Below are positions 1 to 6,582 of a stretch of 8,710 nt of DNA, one piece after another. Origin of the DNA: an uncultured Clostridia bacterium (lineage in GTDB: Bacteria; Bacillota_A; Clostridia; Oscillospirales; Oscillospiraceae); assembly GCA_946405325.1 (NCBI GenBank), contig CAMJGU010000029.1, positions 1 through 8,710 of the forward strand, given 5' to 3'. The notes under the pieces are model-generated. The model did no database searches. It saw only the letters and a list, made by a program, of their open reading frames with translations, and was not told the DNA's origin. Numbering within the stretch: the first letter of the stretch is position 1; each line of letters opens with the position of its first letter. Made by a program: the position numbers and the translations under genes.

Positions 1-162
1 GGCGAGCATGAGGTGATGATCGGCACCGACAGCCAGACCATCACGCTCAAGCACGAGGCGCACAGCCGCGCGCTGTTTGCCGAGGGCGCGCTCGCCGCGG
101 CGGCGTTTTTGCAGGGAAAACCCGCCGGACTCTATGACATGAAAAGCATGATTTCGCTGTAA
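1..162 (+). CDS. dapB: 4-hydroxy-tetrahydrodipicolinate reductase, C-terminal fragment
   Basis: This is the last 53 codons of a gene that begins before the window, read in frame 1 and ending in TAA at 160-162. DapB reduces the product of DapA to tetrahydrodipicolinate with NAD(P)H in the cytoplasm, the step just before meso-diaminopimelate is formed. The fragment matches the DapB C-terminus: an SQTITLKHEAHSRALFAEGA stretch (residues about 10-29 of the fragment), followed by the family's closing GKPAGLYDM. The upstream catalytic and cofactor motifs lie outside the window. The next gene, ddh, uses the DapB product directly and starts 33 nt later on the same strand, which supports the call. The identification is strong despite the short length because the C-terminal signature is distinctive. 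Confidence 0.93.
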   Translation, partial: GEHEVMIGTDSQTITLKHEAHSRALFAEGALAAAAFLQGKPAGLYDMKSMISL

Positions 163-195
163 AAAGCAAATTTCATTGAAAGGATCTATCTTGCT

Positions 196-1173
196 ATGAA
201 ACTCGCGATCTACGGCTACGGCAACATCGGGCGCGGCGTGGAGTGCGCCATCGCCCAGAATCCTGACGCGGAGCTCGTCGGCGTGTTCACGCGCCGCGCT
301 CCCGATAGCGTCAAGGCCCTCACCGGCGCACCGGTGTTCGCGGCGTCCGAGCTGGACGCGCGCGCGAACGACATCGACGTGCTTATCATCTGCGGCGGCA
401 GCGCCACGGATCTCCCCGAAATGACCCCGGCGCTGGCGAAAAAGATCAACGTCGTGGACAGCTTCGACACCCACGCCCGCATCCCCGAGCACTTTGCCAA
501 CGTGGACGCCGCCGCGCGGGAGAGCGGCCACGTCGCGCTGATCTCCGGCGGCTGGGACCCGGGCATGTTCTCCCTCGCGCGGCTCTACGGCTCCGTCATT
601 CTGCCCGAGGGCAGGGATTACACCTTCTGGGGCCGCGGCGTCAGCCAGGGTCACAGCGACGCGGTGCGCCGCATCGAGGGCGTCGCCGACGCGCGGCAGT
701 ACACCGTCCCCGTGCCCGAGGCGCTGGACGCGGTGCGCGGCGGCTCCATGCCGGAGCTGACCACCCGTCAGAAGCACCGCCGCGAGGTGTTCGTCGTCGC
801 CAAGGGCGGCGCGGACAAGGCCGCGATTGAAAAAGCTATCGTCACCATGCCCAACTATTTTGACGAATACGACACCACCGTCACGTTCATTTCGCAGGAG
901 GAGATGGACCGTGACCATCAGGAGCTGCCCCACGGCGGCTTTGTGTTCCGCACGGGCAAAACCGGACTCAACAACGAGCACAGCCACACCGTCGAGTACC
1001 GCCTGACGCTGGACTCCAACCCCGAGTTCACCGCGGGCGTGCTGGTCGCCCTCGCCCGCGCCGTCGACAAGATGGCGAAGCGCGGCGACAAGGGCTGCAA
1101 GACCATCTTCGACATCGTGCCCGCCGACCTCTCCCCTCTTTCGGGCGAGGAATTGCGCGCGCACATGCTGTAA
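196..1173 (+). CDS. ddh: meso-diaminopimelate D-dehydrogenase
   Basis: This enzyme (325 aa, the usual family length) makes meso-diaminopimelate in one NADPH-dependent step from tetrahydrodipicolinate and ammonia. It thereby bypasses the succinylase, acetylase and aminotransferase branches. The N-terminus is a Rossmann fold with GYGNIG (residues 7-12). The arginines of VFTRR (30-34) after the second strand fit recognition of the NADP phosphate. The substrate-domain signatures GGWDPG (118-123) and FWGRGVSQGHSDA (144-156) are intact, as is the C-terminal NNEHSHTVEYRL region. The ATG at 196 has an AAAGGA site (179-184) 11 nt upstream. The gene lies between dapB and lysA, so substrate supply and product use are adjacent. 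meso-DAP serves both peptidoglycan cross-linking and lysine synthesis. The function is well supported. Confidence 0.96.
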   Translation: MKLAIYGYGNIGRGVECAIAQNPDAELVGVFTRRAPDSVKALTGAPVFAASELDARANDIDVLIICGGSATDLPEMTPALAKKINVVDSFDTHARIPEHFANVDAAARESGHVALISGGWDPGMFSLARLYGSVILPEGRDYTFWGRGVSQGHSDAVRRIEGVADARQYTVPVPEALDAVRGGSMPELTTRQKHRREVFVVAKGGADKAAIEKAIVTMPNYFDEYDTTVTFISQEEMDRDHQELPHGGFVFRTGKTGLNNEHSHTVEYRLTLDSNPEFTAGVLVALARAVDKMAKRGDKGCKTIFDIVPADLSPLSGEELRAHML

Positions 1174-1185
1174 AGGGATTTTGAT

Positions 1186-2493
1186 ATGTTCACCTGTGAC
1201 AACCTCGGCGTCAACGACGCCGGGCACCTGACCTTTGCCGGACAGGATACCGCCGCCCTTGCCGCGCGGTACGGCACGCCGCTGTACCTCATGGACGAGG
1301 ATCGCGTGCGGCACAACTGCCGGGTGTACTTAGACGCTATGGGCCGCCATTTCGGCGTTGGTTCCCGCCCGCTCTTCGCGGGCAAGGCCTGCTGCTTCAC
1401 GCAGATGTACCGCATACTCTCCGAGCTGGGCATGGGCATCGACGTGGTGTCCTGCGGCGAGATCCACACCGCCGCCAAGGCGGGCTATGACCTCGCGAAC
1501 GCCTATTTCCACGGAAATTGCAAGACCGACGCGGACATTGCCTACGCCATGGAGCACGGCGTGGGGTACTTCGTCGCGGACAGCGCCGAGGAGCTTGCCG
1601 CCATCGACGCTGAGGCCGCGAAGCGCGACAAAAAGCAGCGGGTGCTGCTGCGGCTGACGCCGGGCATCGACACCCACACTTACGCGGCGGTGAATACCGG
1701 CAAGGTGGACAGCAAGTTCGGTGCCGCCATCGAGACCGGACAGGCGGCGGAGCTGACCGACTTCGCGCTGGGGCTTTCGCACATTGACCTTATCGGCTTC
1801 CACTGCCACGTCGGCTCCCAGGTGTTCGCCGAGGATGTGTTCGAGCGCGCCGCGGTCATCATGCTGGAATTCATCGCCGCCATGCACAACAAGCACGGCT
1901 ATACCGCGCGGCAGCTTGACCTCGGCGGCGGCTACGGCGTGCGCTACGTGGAGGACGACCCGGTGCTGGATATTGCCGAAAAAATCGGCAGCGTCGCCGC
2001 CGTGATCCACGAGACCTGCGCGCGGCTCGACATTCCCGAACCCGCGATCCTGATGGAGCCGGGGCGCAGCATCGTCGCCGACGCGGGGCTGACGCTCTAT
2101 ACCGTGGGCGCGGTCAAGCGCATCCCCGGCTACAAGAACTACGTCGCCATTGACGGCGGCATGGGGGACAACCCCCGCTTCGCGCTCTACCAATCCCGCT
2201 ACACCGTCCTCCCCGCCGGGAAAATGGACGCGCCGCGCCCGTTTGTCTGCTCCGTGGTGGGGCGCTGCTGCGAGAGCGGCGACATCATTCAGGAAAACGT
2301 GCCGATGCCGGAGGATATCCGCCGCGGCGATCTGGTCGCGGTCTGCACCACCGGCGCGTACAACTACTCCATGGCGTCCAACTACAACCGGCTCCCCCGC
2401 CCGCCCATCGTCATGCTGCGCGGCGGCGAGAGCTATGTCGCCGTCCGGCGCGAGACCTTTGACGATCTCACGGCGCTGGATCGCACGGAATAG
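1186..2493 (+). CDS. lysA: diaminopimelate decarboxylase (PLP, fold type III)
   Basis: LysA removes CO2 from meso-diaminopimelate to give L-lysine, the last step of the pathway. The 435-residue protein has the alanine-racemase-like barrel followed by the beta domain. Lys67 in FAGKA is the expected Schiff-base lysine; the family usually reads YAxKA. HCHVGSQ (206-212), the glycine loop LGGGYG (246-251) and EPGRS (291-295) bind the PLP phosphate and ring. CESGD (362-366) and GAYNYSMASNYN (390-401) supply the dimer-interface active-site residues. The ATG at 1186 sits 7 nt after AAAGGGA (1172-1178), which begins inside the ddh stop codon, so the two genes are probably translationally linked. The gene is followed at once by a hairpin terminator. 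Some related enzymes decarboxylate arginine or carboxynorspermidine, but the dapB-ddh context makes LysA by far the best call. Confidence 0.95.
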   Translation: MFTCDNLGVNDAGHLTFAGQDTAALAARYGTPLYLMDEDRVRHNCRVYLDAMGRHFGVGSRPLFAGKACCFTQMYRILSELGMGIDVVSCGEIHTAAKAGYDLANAYFHGNCKTDADIAYAMEHGVGYFVADSAEELAAIDAEAAKRDKKQRVLLRLTPGIDTHTYAAVNTGKVDSKFGAAIETGQAAELTDFALGLSHIDLIGFHCHVGSQVFAEDVFERAAVIMLEFIAAMHNKHGYTARQLDLGGGYGVRYVEDDPVLDIAEKIGSVAAVIHETCARLDIPEPAILMEPGRSIVADAGLTLYTVGAVKRIPGYKNYVAIDGGMGDNPRFALYQSRYTVLPAGKMDAPRPFVCSVVGRCCESGDIIQENVPMPEDIRRGDLVAVCTTGAYNYSMASNYNRLPRPPIVMLRGGESYVAVRRETFDDLTALDRTE

Positions 2494-2500
2494 GCATCAT

Positions 2501-2530
2501 AAAAGAGGGAGACAGCCGTCCCCCTCTTTT
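2501..2530. terminator. Bidirectional terminator between lysA and aroC
   Basis: The arms AAAAGAGGG (2501-2509) and CCCTCTTTT (2522-2530) pair perfectly over 9 bp. After an A/C mismatch, GAC (2511-2513) pairs with GTC (2518-2520) around an AGCC loop. The outer arms are A-rich on one side and T-rich on the other, so transcripts from either strand end in a U-run. The right arm ends at base 2530, the last base of the minus-strand aroC stop codon. The element therefore serves two convergent genes in minimal space. Confidence 0.85.
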
Positions 2531-3618
2531 CATTTTCCCGCGAGATAATCCGTGCCGAAGCGCAGCGCCAACGCGTCGCAGAGCGTCAGCGCCACGGCGC
2601 TGTCCACCACCGCGCGGGCACGATGGACGATGGCGGGATCGTGCCGCCCGCCGAGCTCTAACTCCACGCGCTCACCGGTGGCGAGGTTGACTGTCTCCTG
2701 CGTCTTGCGGATCGACGGCGTGGGCTTCACCGCGCAGCGCAGCAGCAGCGGCATGCCGTTGCTGATCCCGCCGTTGATCCCGCCGTTGTGGTTGCTCGCG
2801 GTGCGCACGACGCCATTTTCCATGCAGAGCGCGTCGCTGCACGCGCTGCCGCGCAGATCCGCCATGGCGAAGCCGTCGCCGAATTCCACGCCCTTGACGG
2901 CGGGGATCGAGAGCAGGATATGCGCCAGCTGCCCCTCCAATGTGTCGAACCACGGCTCGCCCACGCCGGCGGGCAGGCCCGTCACCGCCGTTTCCAACAC
3001 GCCGCCCACGCTGTCGCCCTCCGCCGCCGCGGCCTCGATGGCGGCGCGCATGGCTTCGCCGCGCGCGTCGTCCAAGACGGCGAAGCGCTTTTCCGCCAGC
3101 GCGGCAAGGTCCGCGTCCAAGTCCGCGAACCCTCGATCCGCGATACCGCCGCAGCGGGCGATGTGGGTGCCGACGGCGATGCCCCTGCCCCGCAGCGCTT
3201 TCAGCGCAATTGCGCCCACGGCAACCAGCGCCGCCGTGACGCGCCCGGAGAAATGTCCGCCGCCGCGATAGTCCGCAAACCCGTGATACTTCGCCCGGGC
3301 GGTGTAGTCCGCGTGTCCGGGTCGCGCCAAGTCGCGGTCATAGGCCGCGCTGTTGACGTCCGCGTTGCGGATCAGGATGCACAGCGGCGTGCCGGTGGTC
3401 TTGCCCTCGAACACACCGCTGACGATTTCAAAGGCGTCCGGCTCCCGCCGTGCGGTGGAGATCGTGCCAAACGGGCGGCGCAGCTCCAATTGACGCGCGA
3501 TGAACCCCTCGTCCACCGGTACGCCGGGCGCCATGCCGTCCAGCACCGCGCCCACCGCCGCGCCGTGGCTCTCGCCGAAGAGCGTCACCGCCACGCTGCT
3601 GCCAAAGGTGTTTTTCAT
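2530..3618 (-). CDS. aroC: chorismate synthase
   Basis: AroC converts 5-enolpyruvylshikimate-3-phosphate to chorismate, the branch-point of aromatic synthesis, using reduced FMN that is not consumed overall. At 362 aa it has normal length. The N-terminal signature FGESHG carries His18, and PGHADY carries His102; these correspond to the two catalytic histidines of the E. coli enzyme. GGGHFSGRVTA (119-129) is the second signature in the form common in Clostridia. NHNGGINGGISNG and VKPTPSI form the FMN/substrate site. GRHDP carries Asp327, the third conserved catalytic residue. The ATG has GGAGGG (3625-3630) 6 nt upstream and overlaps the chorismate mutase stop as ATGA (3615-3618), so translation is probably coupled. 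The stop codon abuts the shared terminator. Confidence 0.97.
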   Translation of the reverse strand: MKNTFGSSVAVTLFGESHGAAVGAVLDGMAPGVPVDEGFIARQLELRRPFGTISTARREPDAFEIVSGVFEGKTTGTPLCILIRNADVNSAAYDRDLARPGHADYTARAKYHGFADYRGGGHFSGRVTAALVAVGAIALKALRGRGIAVGTHIARCGGIADRGFADLDADLAALAEKRFAVLDDARGEAMRAAIEAAAAEGDSVGGVLETAVTGLPAGVGEPWFDTLEGQLAHILLSIPAVKGVEFGDGFAMADLRGSACSDALCMENGVVRTASNHNGGINGGISNGMPLLLRCAVKPTPSIRKTQETVNLATGERVELELGGRHDPAIVHRARAVVDSAVALTLCDALALRFGTDYLAGK

Positions 3619-3890
3619 GCGCGTCCCTCCATCCGCTGCCGCTGATATTCCCGCGAGAGGCGCATCACATTGCGCTGAAAATCCGAATACAGCGCCCGGA
3701 TCGCGGGATCGTCGATCTGCGCCATGCCGCGCTCGATCACCCGTGCCTCCTGCGCCTCGTCGCGAATGGGCAGACCATACATCTGCTTCCAGTCCGTGAT
3801 CGGCTCCGCCGCCGCCATGCGCCGCGCAAACAGCGCCGCCATTTCCCGGTCAATGGCCGCGATCTCGGCCCTTGCCTCCTCCAGCGTCAT
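3615..3890 (-). CDS. aroQ: chorismate mutase, AroQ class (monofunctional)
   Basis: This 91-residue all-helical protein should rearrange chorismate to prephenate, the first step toward phenylalanine and tyrosine. Aligned by spacing with the E. coli domain, Arg7, Arg24, Lys35, Asp44, Glu48, Ser79 and Gln83 match its Arg11, Arg28, Lys39, Asp48, Glu52, Ser84 and Gln88. The position of E. coli Arg51 is Gln47 here, an unusual change. I chose the ATG at 3890 because AGGTGA (3896-3901) lies 5 nt before it. The in-frame GTG at 3899 falls inside that ribosome binding site and would add only three residues. The gene is first in a two-gene operon with aroC, so the producer and a consumer of chorismate are co-expressed. 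No prephenate dehydratase or dehydrogenase domain is fused to it. Confidence 0.9.
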   Translation of the reverse strand: MTLEEARAEIAAIDREMAALFARRMAAAEPITDWKQMYGLPIRDEAQEARVIERGMAQIDDPAIRALYSDFQRNVMRLSREYQRQRMEGRA

Positions 3891-3895
3891 GGATC

Positions 3896-3901
3896 TCACC
3901 T
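3896..3901 (-). promoter_or_regulatory. Ribosome binding site that sets the aroQ start
   Basis: The minus strand reads AGGTGA 5 nt before the ATG at 3890. The alternative GTG start (3897-3899) is inside this site, so it cannot use it. This favours the 91-residue product. Confidence 0.75.
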
Positions 3902-3919
3902 CGCTTGTTTCGATACCCT

Positions 3920-3949
3920 AAGCTACCATCGAACCCGAAGCCCTGTCAA
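3920..3949 (-). promoter_or_regulatory. Promoter for aroQ-aroC
   Basis: The minus strand has a consensus -35 TTGACA (3944-3949), an 18-bp spacer and TAGCTT (3920-3925) as a weaker -10. An A-tract (complement of 3951-3957) lies directly upstream of the -35 and could act as an UP element. Transcription would start near 3913, leaving a short leader of about 20 nt before the ATG at 3890. There is no room for a T-box or attenuator, so leader-based control by amino acids is unlikely here. Confidence 0.65.
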
Positions 3950-3961
3950 GTTTTTTTGATA

Positions 3962-3990
3962 TTGACCTTGCCGTCGGAACACGATATGCT
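3962..3990 (+). promoter_or_regulatory. Promoter for aroD and the genes after it
   Basis: TTGACC (3962-3967) and TATGCT (3985-3990) are separated by exactly 17 bp, a good sigma-A-type promoter. The start point would be near 3997, giving a leader of about 24 nt with AAGAGG (4006-4011) before the ATG at 4021. The -35 box faces the aroQ -35 box 12 bp away, forming a GTCAA/TTGAC inverted pair around a T-tract. The two promoters may compete for RNA polymerase or share a regulator. Confidence 0.75.
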
Positions 3991-4020
3991 ATAGAAAGCG
4001 ACAAAAAGAGGTATGCTTGC

Positions 4021-4782
4021 ATGAGAACTGTTTCCATCGGCTCCGTGGTCATCGGCGCGGGGCTGCCCAAGATCGCCGCGCCCATCGTCGGACGCACGGC
4101 GGAGGATATCCTGCGCAGCGCGCGCGTCGTCGCCGCCGCGCCCTGCGACATCGCGGAGTGGCGCGCGGATTTCTATGACGAGGTCTTCGACCGAGGCGCG
4201 TTGCTGCGCACGCTCGCGACGCTGCGCGATGTGTTGGGCGATAAGCCCCTGCTGTTCACCTTCCGCACGGCGAAGGAGGGCGGCGCGCGGAAATCAACGC
4301 CCGACGCATATATTGGTCTCACGACCGCGGCGGCGGAATCCAGCTGCGCGGACGCGGTCGATCTGGAGGTCTACACCGGCGACGAGCTTGTGCGCGAATG
4401 CATCGGCGCGGCGCACCGCGCGGGCGTGACCGTCATCGGCTCCTGCCACGATTTCCGCGCGACGCCGCCCAAGGATACGCTGCTCGCATGGCTGCGCAAG
4501 GCGCAGGACATGGGCGCGGACGTGGCGAAGATCGCCGTCATGCCCCAGTCCCCCGCCGACGTGCTGACGCTGCTCCAGGCCACCGAGGAGATGGCCCGTT
4601 GCGCCGACCGCCCCATCGCCACCATGTCCATGTCGGCGCTCGGCGCGATCAGCCGTCTGTGCGGCGAGGCCTTCGGCTCCGCGCTGACCTTCGGCACGGC
4701 GGATCAGCGCTCCGCCCCCGGGCAGCTCCCGGTCGCGGAGCTGCGCGATGCGTTGGAGCTGCTGCACGACGCGGCGGAATAA
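4021..4782 (+). CDS. aroD: 3-dehydroquinate dehydratase, type I
   Basis: AroD dehydrates 3-dehydroquinate to 3-dehydroshikimate, the third step of the shikimate pathway, through a Schiff base in a (beta/alpha)8 barrel. The 253-residue protein keeps the whole active site with nearly the numbering of the enteric enzymes: Glu46 and Arg48 in EWR, Arg82 in FRT, His143 in SCHDF, the Schiff-base Lys170 in AKIAVMP, Arg212 in SRLCGE, and Ser231 and Gln235 in SAPGQ. AAGAGG (4006-4011) precedes the ATG by 9 nt. The gene is divergent from aroQ-aroC. It is followed after 19 nt by the TPR gene, with no terminator between, so it probably leads a three-gene transcript. The assignment is secure. Confidence 0.97.
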   Translation: MRTVSIGSVVIGAGLPKIAAPIVGRTAEDILRSARVVAAAPCDIAEWRADFYDEVFDRGALLRTLATLRDVLGDKPLLFTFRTAKEGGARKSTPDAYIGLTTAAAESSCADAVDLEVYTGDELVRECIGAAHRAGVTVIGSCHDFRATPPKDTLLAWLRKAQDMGADVAKIAVMPQSPADVLTLLQATEEMARCADRPIATMSMSALGAISRLCGEAFGSALTFGTADQRSAPGQLPVAELRDALELLHDAAE

Positions 4783-4801
4783 ACCACAAACGGAGGACGC
4801 C

Positions 4802-5647
4802 ATGAACGACGAAACGAACGCCCTGCGGCCGGAGGATTACGCCGAGCCGCGGTGCTTGCTCGGCGACGAGCATTTCGGCTCCGCACCGGAGATCATCGCG
4901 ATCCCGCAGCAGCGGATCGCCGAAAAGCTGGACGAATACATGAGCCGCCGCGACTATCCCGGCGTGGAGCGGCACCTGCTCTACTGGATGGAGGAGGCGA
5001 AGCTGGGCCGCGATCTGCGCGGCGAGCTGTTCCTCTGCAACGAGCTGATCGGCCACTACCGCAAGACCGGCGCGCGGGACAACGCCCTGCAATACATTGA
5101 CCGCGCGCTCGCGCTGCTGGACACGCTGGATATGGCGGGTACCGTCACCGCCGGCACCACGCTGGTCAACGCCGCCACCGCCTGCAACGCGTTCAGTGAT
5201 AACGAACGCGCGCTTACGCTGTTTCAGCAGGCGAAAACGGTTTACGAAGCGATCCCCGACGTGCGGCCGCAGCTGCTCGGCGGGCTTTACAACAACATGG
5301 CGGTGGTCTGCACGGCGCTTGGTCGCTATACCGAAGCGCACAGGCTCTACGACCTCGCCATGGAGCGCATGGCGCAGGTGCGCGGCGGCACGCTGGAGCA
5401 GGCGGTCACCTGCCTCAACCGCGCGGACACGATCGCCGCGGAGCGCGGCGTTGAGGACGGCGAGGCGGAGATCACCGCGCTGCTCGAGCGCGCTTACGAC
5501 CTGATCCAGACCACCGACGCGCCGCGGGACGGCTACTACGCCTTTGTGTGCGAAAAATGCGCCCCGGGCTTTTCCTACTACGGTTGGTTTGCCGCGGCGG
5601 CGGAGCTGAAAGAGGCTGCGGAGAAGATCTACCATGAAGGGACTTGA
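4802..5647 (+). CDS. Tetratricopeptide-repeat protein of unknown role, partner of the DUF4037 protein
   Basis: This 281-residue soluble protein has no signal peptide or membrane segment. From about residue 73 to 235 it consists of TPR-like helical pairs (about 73-106, 117-150, 157-190 and 197-235), with motifs such as ALQYIDRALALL, ALTLFQQAKTVYEA and EAHRLYDLAMERM. The first 70 residues form a different N-terminal part (IPQQRIAEKLDEYM, then YPGVERHLLYWMEEA). The C-terminus ends in YYAFVCEKCAPGF with Cys250 and Cys253, followed by an aromatic YYGWF. TPR stacks usually bind peptides or partner proteins. The ATG at 4802 is chosen for GGAGGA (4792-4797) 4 nt upstream; an earlier in-frame ATG at 4748 lies inside aroD and has no such site. 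Its last 14 nt overlap the DUF4037 gene, so the two products probably work together. I do not know the function. Confidence 0.85.
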   Translation: MNDETNALRPEDYAEPRCLLGDEHFGSAPEIIAIPQQRIAEKLDEYMSRRDYPGVERHLLYWMEEAKLGRDLRGELFLCNELIGHYRKTGARDNALQYIDRALALLDTLDMAGTVTAGTTLVNAATACNAFSDNERALTLFQQAKTVYEAIPDVRPQLLGGLYNNMAVVCTALGRYTEAHRLYDLAMERMAQVRGGTLEQAVTCLNRADTIAAERGVEDGEAEITALLERAYDLIQTTDAPRDGYYAFVCEKCAPGFSYYGWFAAAAELKEAAEKIYHEGT

Positions 5648-6551
5648 ATTATCCCGCGCGTTCTACGAGGAGTGTGGCAGACCCATGCTGGAGCGCGAAT
5701 TCCCCGCCCTGCTGCCGCTTCTGGCGGCGGGACTGTTCGGCAGCGGGTCGGAGTGCTTCGGCTACGACGATGAAATCTCCCGCGACCACGATTTTGAACC
5801 GGGCTTCTGCATCTTCCTTCCCGGTGAGAACGTGGTCGACCGGCGCAGCGAGTTTCTGCTCGAGCGCGCCTACGCCAAGCTGCCCAAGGAGTTCCGCGGC
5901 ATTTCCCGGGAAATTCTGCTGCCCGTGGGCGGCAACCGCCACGGCGTGCTGCGCACGGACGAGTTCTTCCGCCGCACCGTCGGCTCCCCCGACGGTGCAT
6001 TGACCGCCCAACAATGGCTGACGCTGCCGGAGCAGGCGCTCGTCGAGGCCACCAACGGCGCGGTGTTCTTCGACGAGTACGGCGAGGTGACGCGCATCCG
6101 CGACGCGCTGCGCTACTTCCCCGAGGACGTGCGGCGCAAGCGCCTCGCCGGACAGCTGCTGCTGATGGGACAGGCGGGACAGTACAACTTCTCCCGCTGT
6201 CTCGCCCACGGTGAGCGCGCCGCGGCGCGGCTCGCCGCCCATGAGTTCGTGCGCGCCGCCCTGTCCGCACTGTTTTTGCTCGAGCGCCGCTACCAGCCCT
6301 ACTACAAGTGGAGCTTCCGCGCCCTGCGCGAGCTGCCGCAGGCGTCGTCTCTGGCGCAGCCGTTGGAAACGCTGCTCACCGGCGGCGGTATCGAGGAGAT
6401 CGAGCGCGTTTCCGCCGCGGTTGCCGCGATGGTGCGCGATCAACAGCTCTCCGACGTGCCGGACGATGAATTGGAGCGCCACGCCTATGCCGTCAACGAC
6501 CGCATCCGCGACGCGTCCATCCGCAATCTGCACATTCTCGCCACAGTCTGA
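5634..6551 (+). CDS. DUF4037 protein, putative nucleotidyltransferase-like enzyme
   Basis: This 305-residue soluble protein resembles the DUF4037 family. Near the N-terminus it reads GSGSECFGYDDEISRDHD (residues 36-53). The Gly-Ser pair followed by Asp51-x-Asp53 is like the metal-binding signature of polymerase-beta-type nucleotidyltransferases, here with an expanded spacing. The C-terminal half is helical and carries the family motifs NGAVFFDEYGE (about 141-151), GQAGQYNFSR and RYQPYYKWSFRALRELP. This layout recalls antibiotic nucleotidyltransferases: a catalytic head and a helical tail. The substrate is unknown, and the nucleotidyltransferase reading is inference. The ATG at 5634 lies inside the end of the TPR gene, with GGAG (5620-5623) 10 nt before it. 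A strong terminator follows at once, so this is the last gene of the aroD transcript. Confidence 0.85.
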   Translation: MKGLELSRAFYEECGRPMLEREFPALLPLLAAGLFGSGSECFGYDDEISRDHDFEPGFCIFLPGENVVDRRSEFLLERAYAKLPKEFRGISREILLPVGGNRHGVLRTDEFFRRTVGSPDGALTAQQWLTLPEQALVEATNGAVFFDEYGEVTRIRDALRYFPEDVRRKRLAGQLLLMGQAGQYNFSRCLAHGERAAARLAAHEFVRAALSALFLLERRYQPYYKWSFRALRELPQASSLAQPLETLLTGGGIEEIERVSAAVAAMVRDQQLSDVPDDELERHAYAVNDRIRDASIRNLHILATV

Positions 6552-6552
6552 A

Positions 6553-6580
6553 AAAGCATCCCGCTCCCGCGGGATGCTTT
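6553..6580. terminator. Bidirectional terminator between the DUF4037 gene and the 94-residue gene
   Basis: A perfect 12-bp stem, AAAGCATCCCGC (6553-6564) and GCGGGATGCTTT (6569-6580), closes a TCCC loop. On the plus strand the tail is TTTCGTT. On the minus strand it runs into five T residues, an even better terminator. It begins two bases after the DUF4037 stop codon and ends two bases before the minus-strand stop codon at 6583-6585. Confidence 0.9.
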
Positions 6581-6582
6581 CG

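Noticed and set aside
163..195. Lysine riboswitch or T-box before ddh
   Set aside because: The gap is only 33 nt and holds just a ribosome binding site. Any such control would be upstream of the window.
1330..2193. Minus-strand open frame of 287 codons opposite lysA
   Set aside because: lysA is certain from its PLP motifs. The antisense frame has no initiation signals or known domain.
2788..3645. Plus-strand open frame of 285 codons opposite aroC
   Set aside because: aroC on the other strand has all catalytic motifs; this frame is Arg/Ala/His-rich noise.
4649..5635. Long minus-strand open frame of 328 codons opposite the TPR gene
   Set aside because: No ribosome binding site or recognisable domain, Arg/Ala/Val-rich composition, and opposite a well-supported TPR gene.
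5634..6551. Idea that the DUF4037/TPR pair is a MNT-HEPN toxin-antitoxin system
   Set aside because: The partner is a TPR protein without an R-x4-6-H HEPN motif, the proteins are larger than those pairs, and the acid-pair spacing differs from minimal nucleotidyltransferases.
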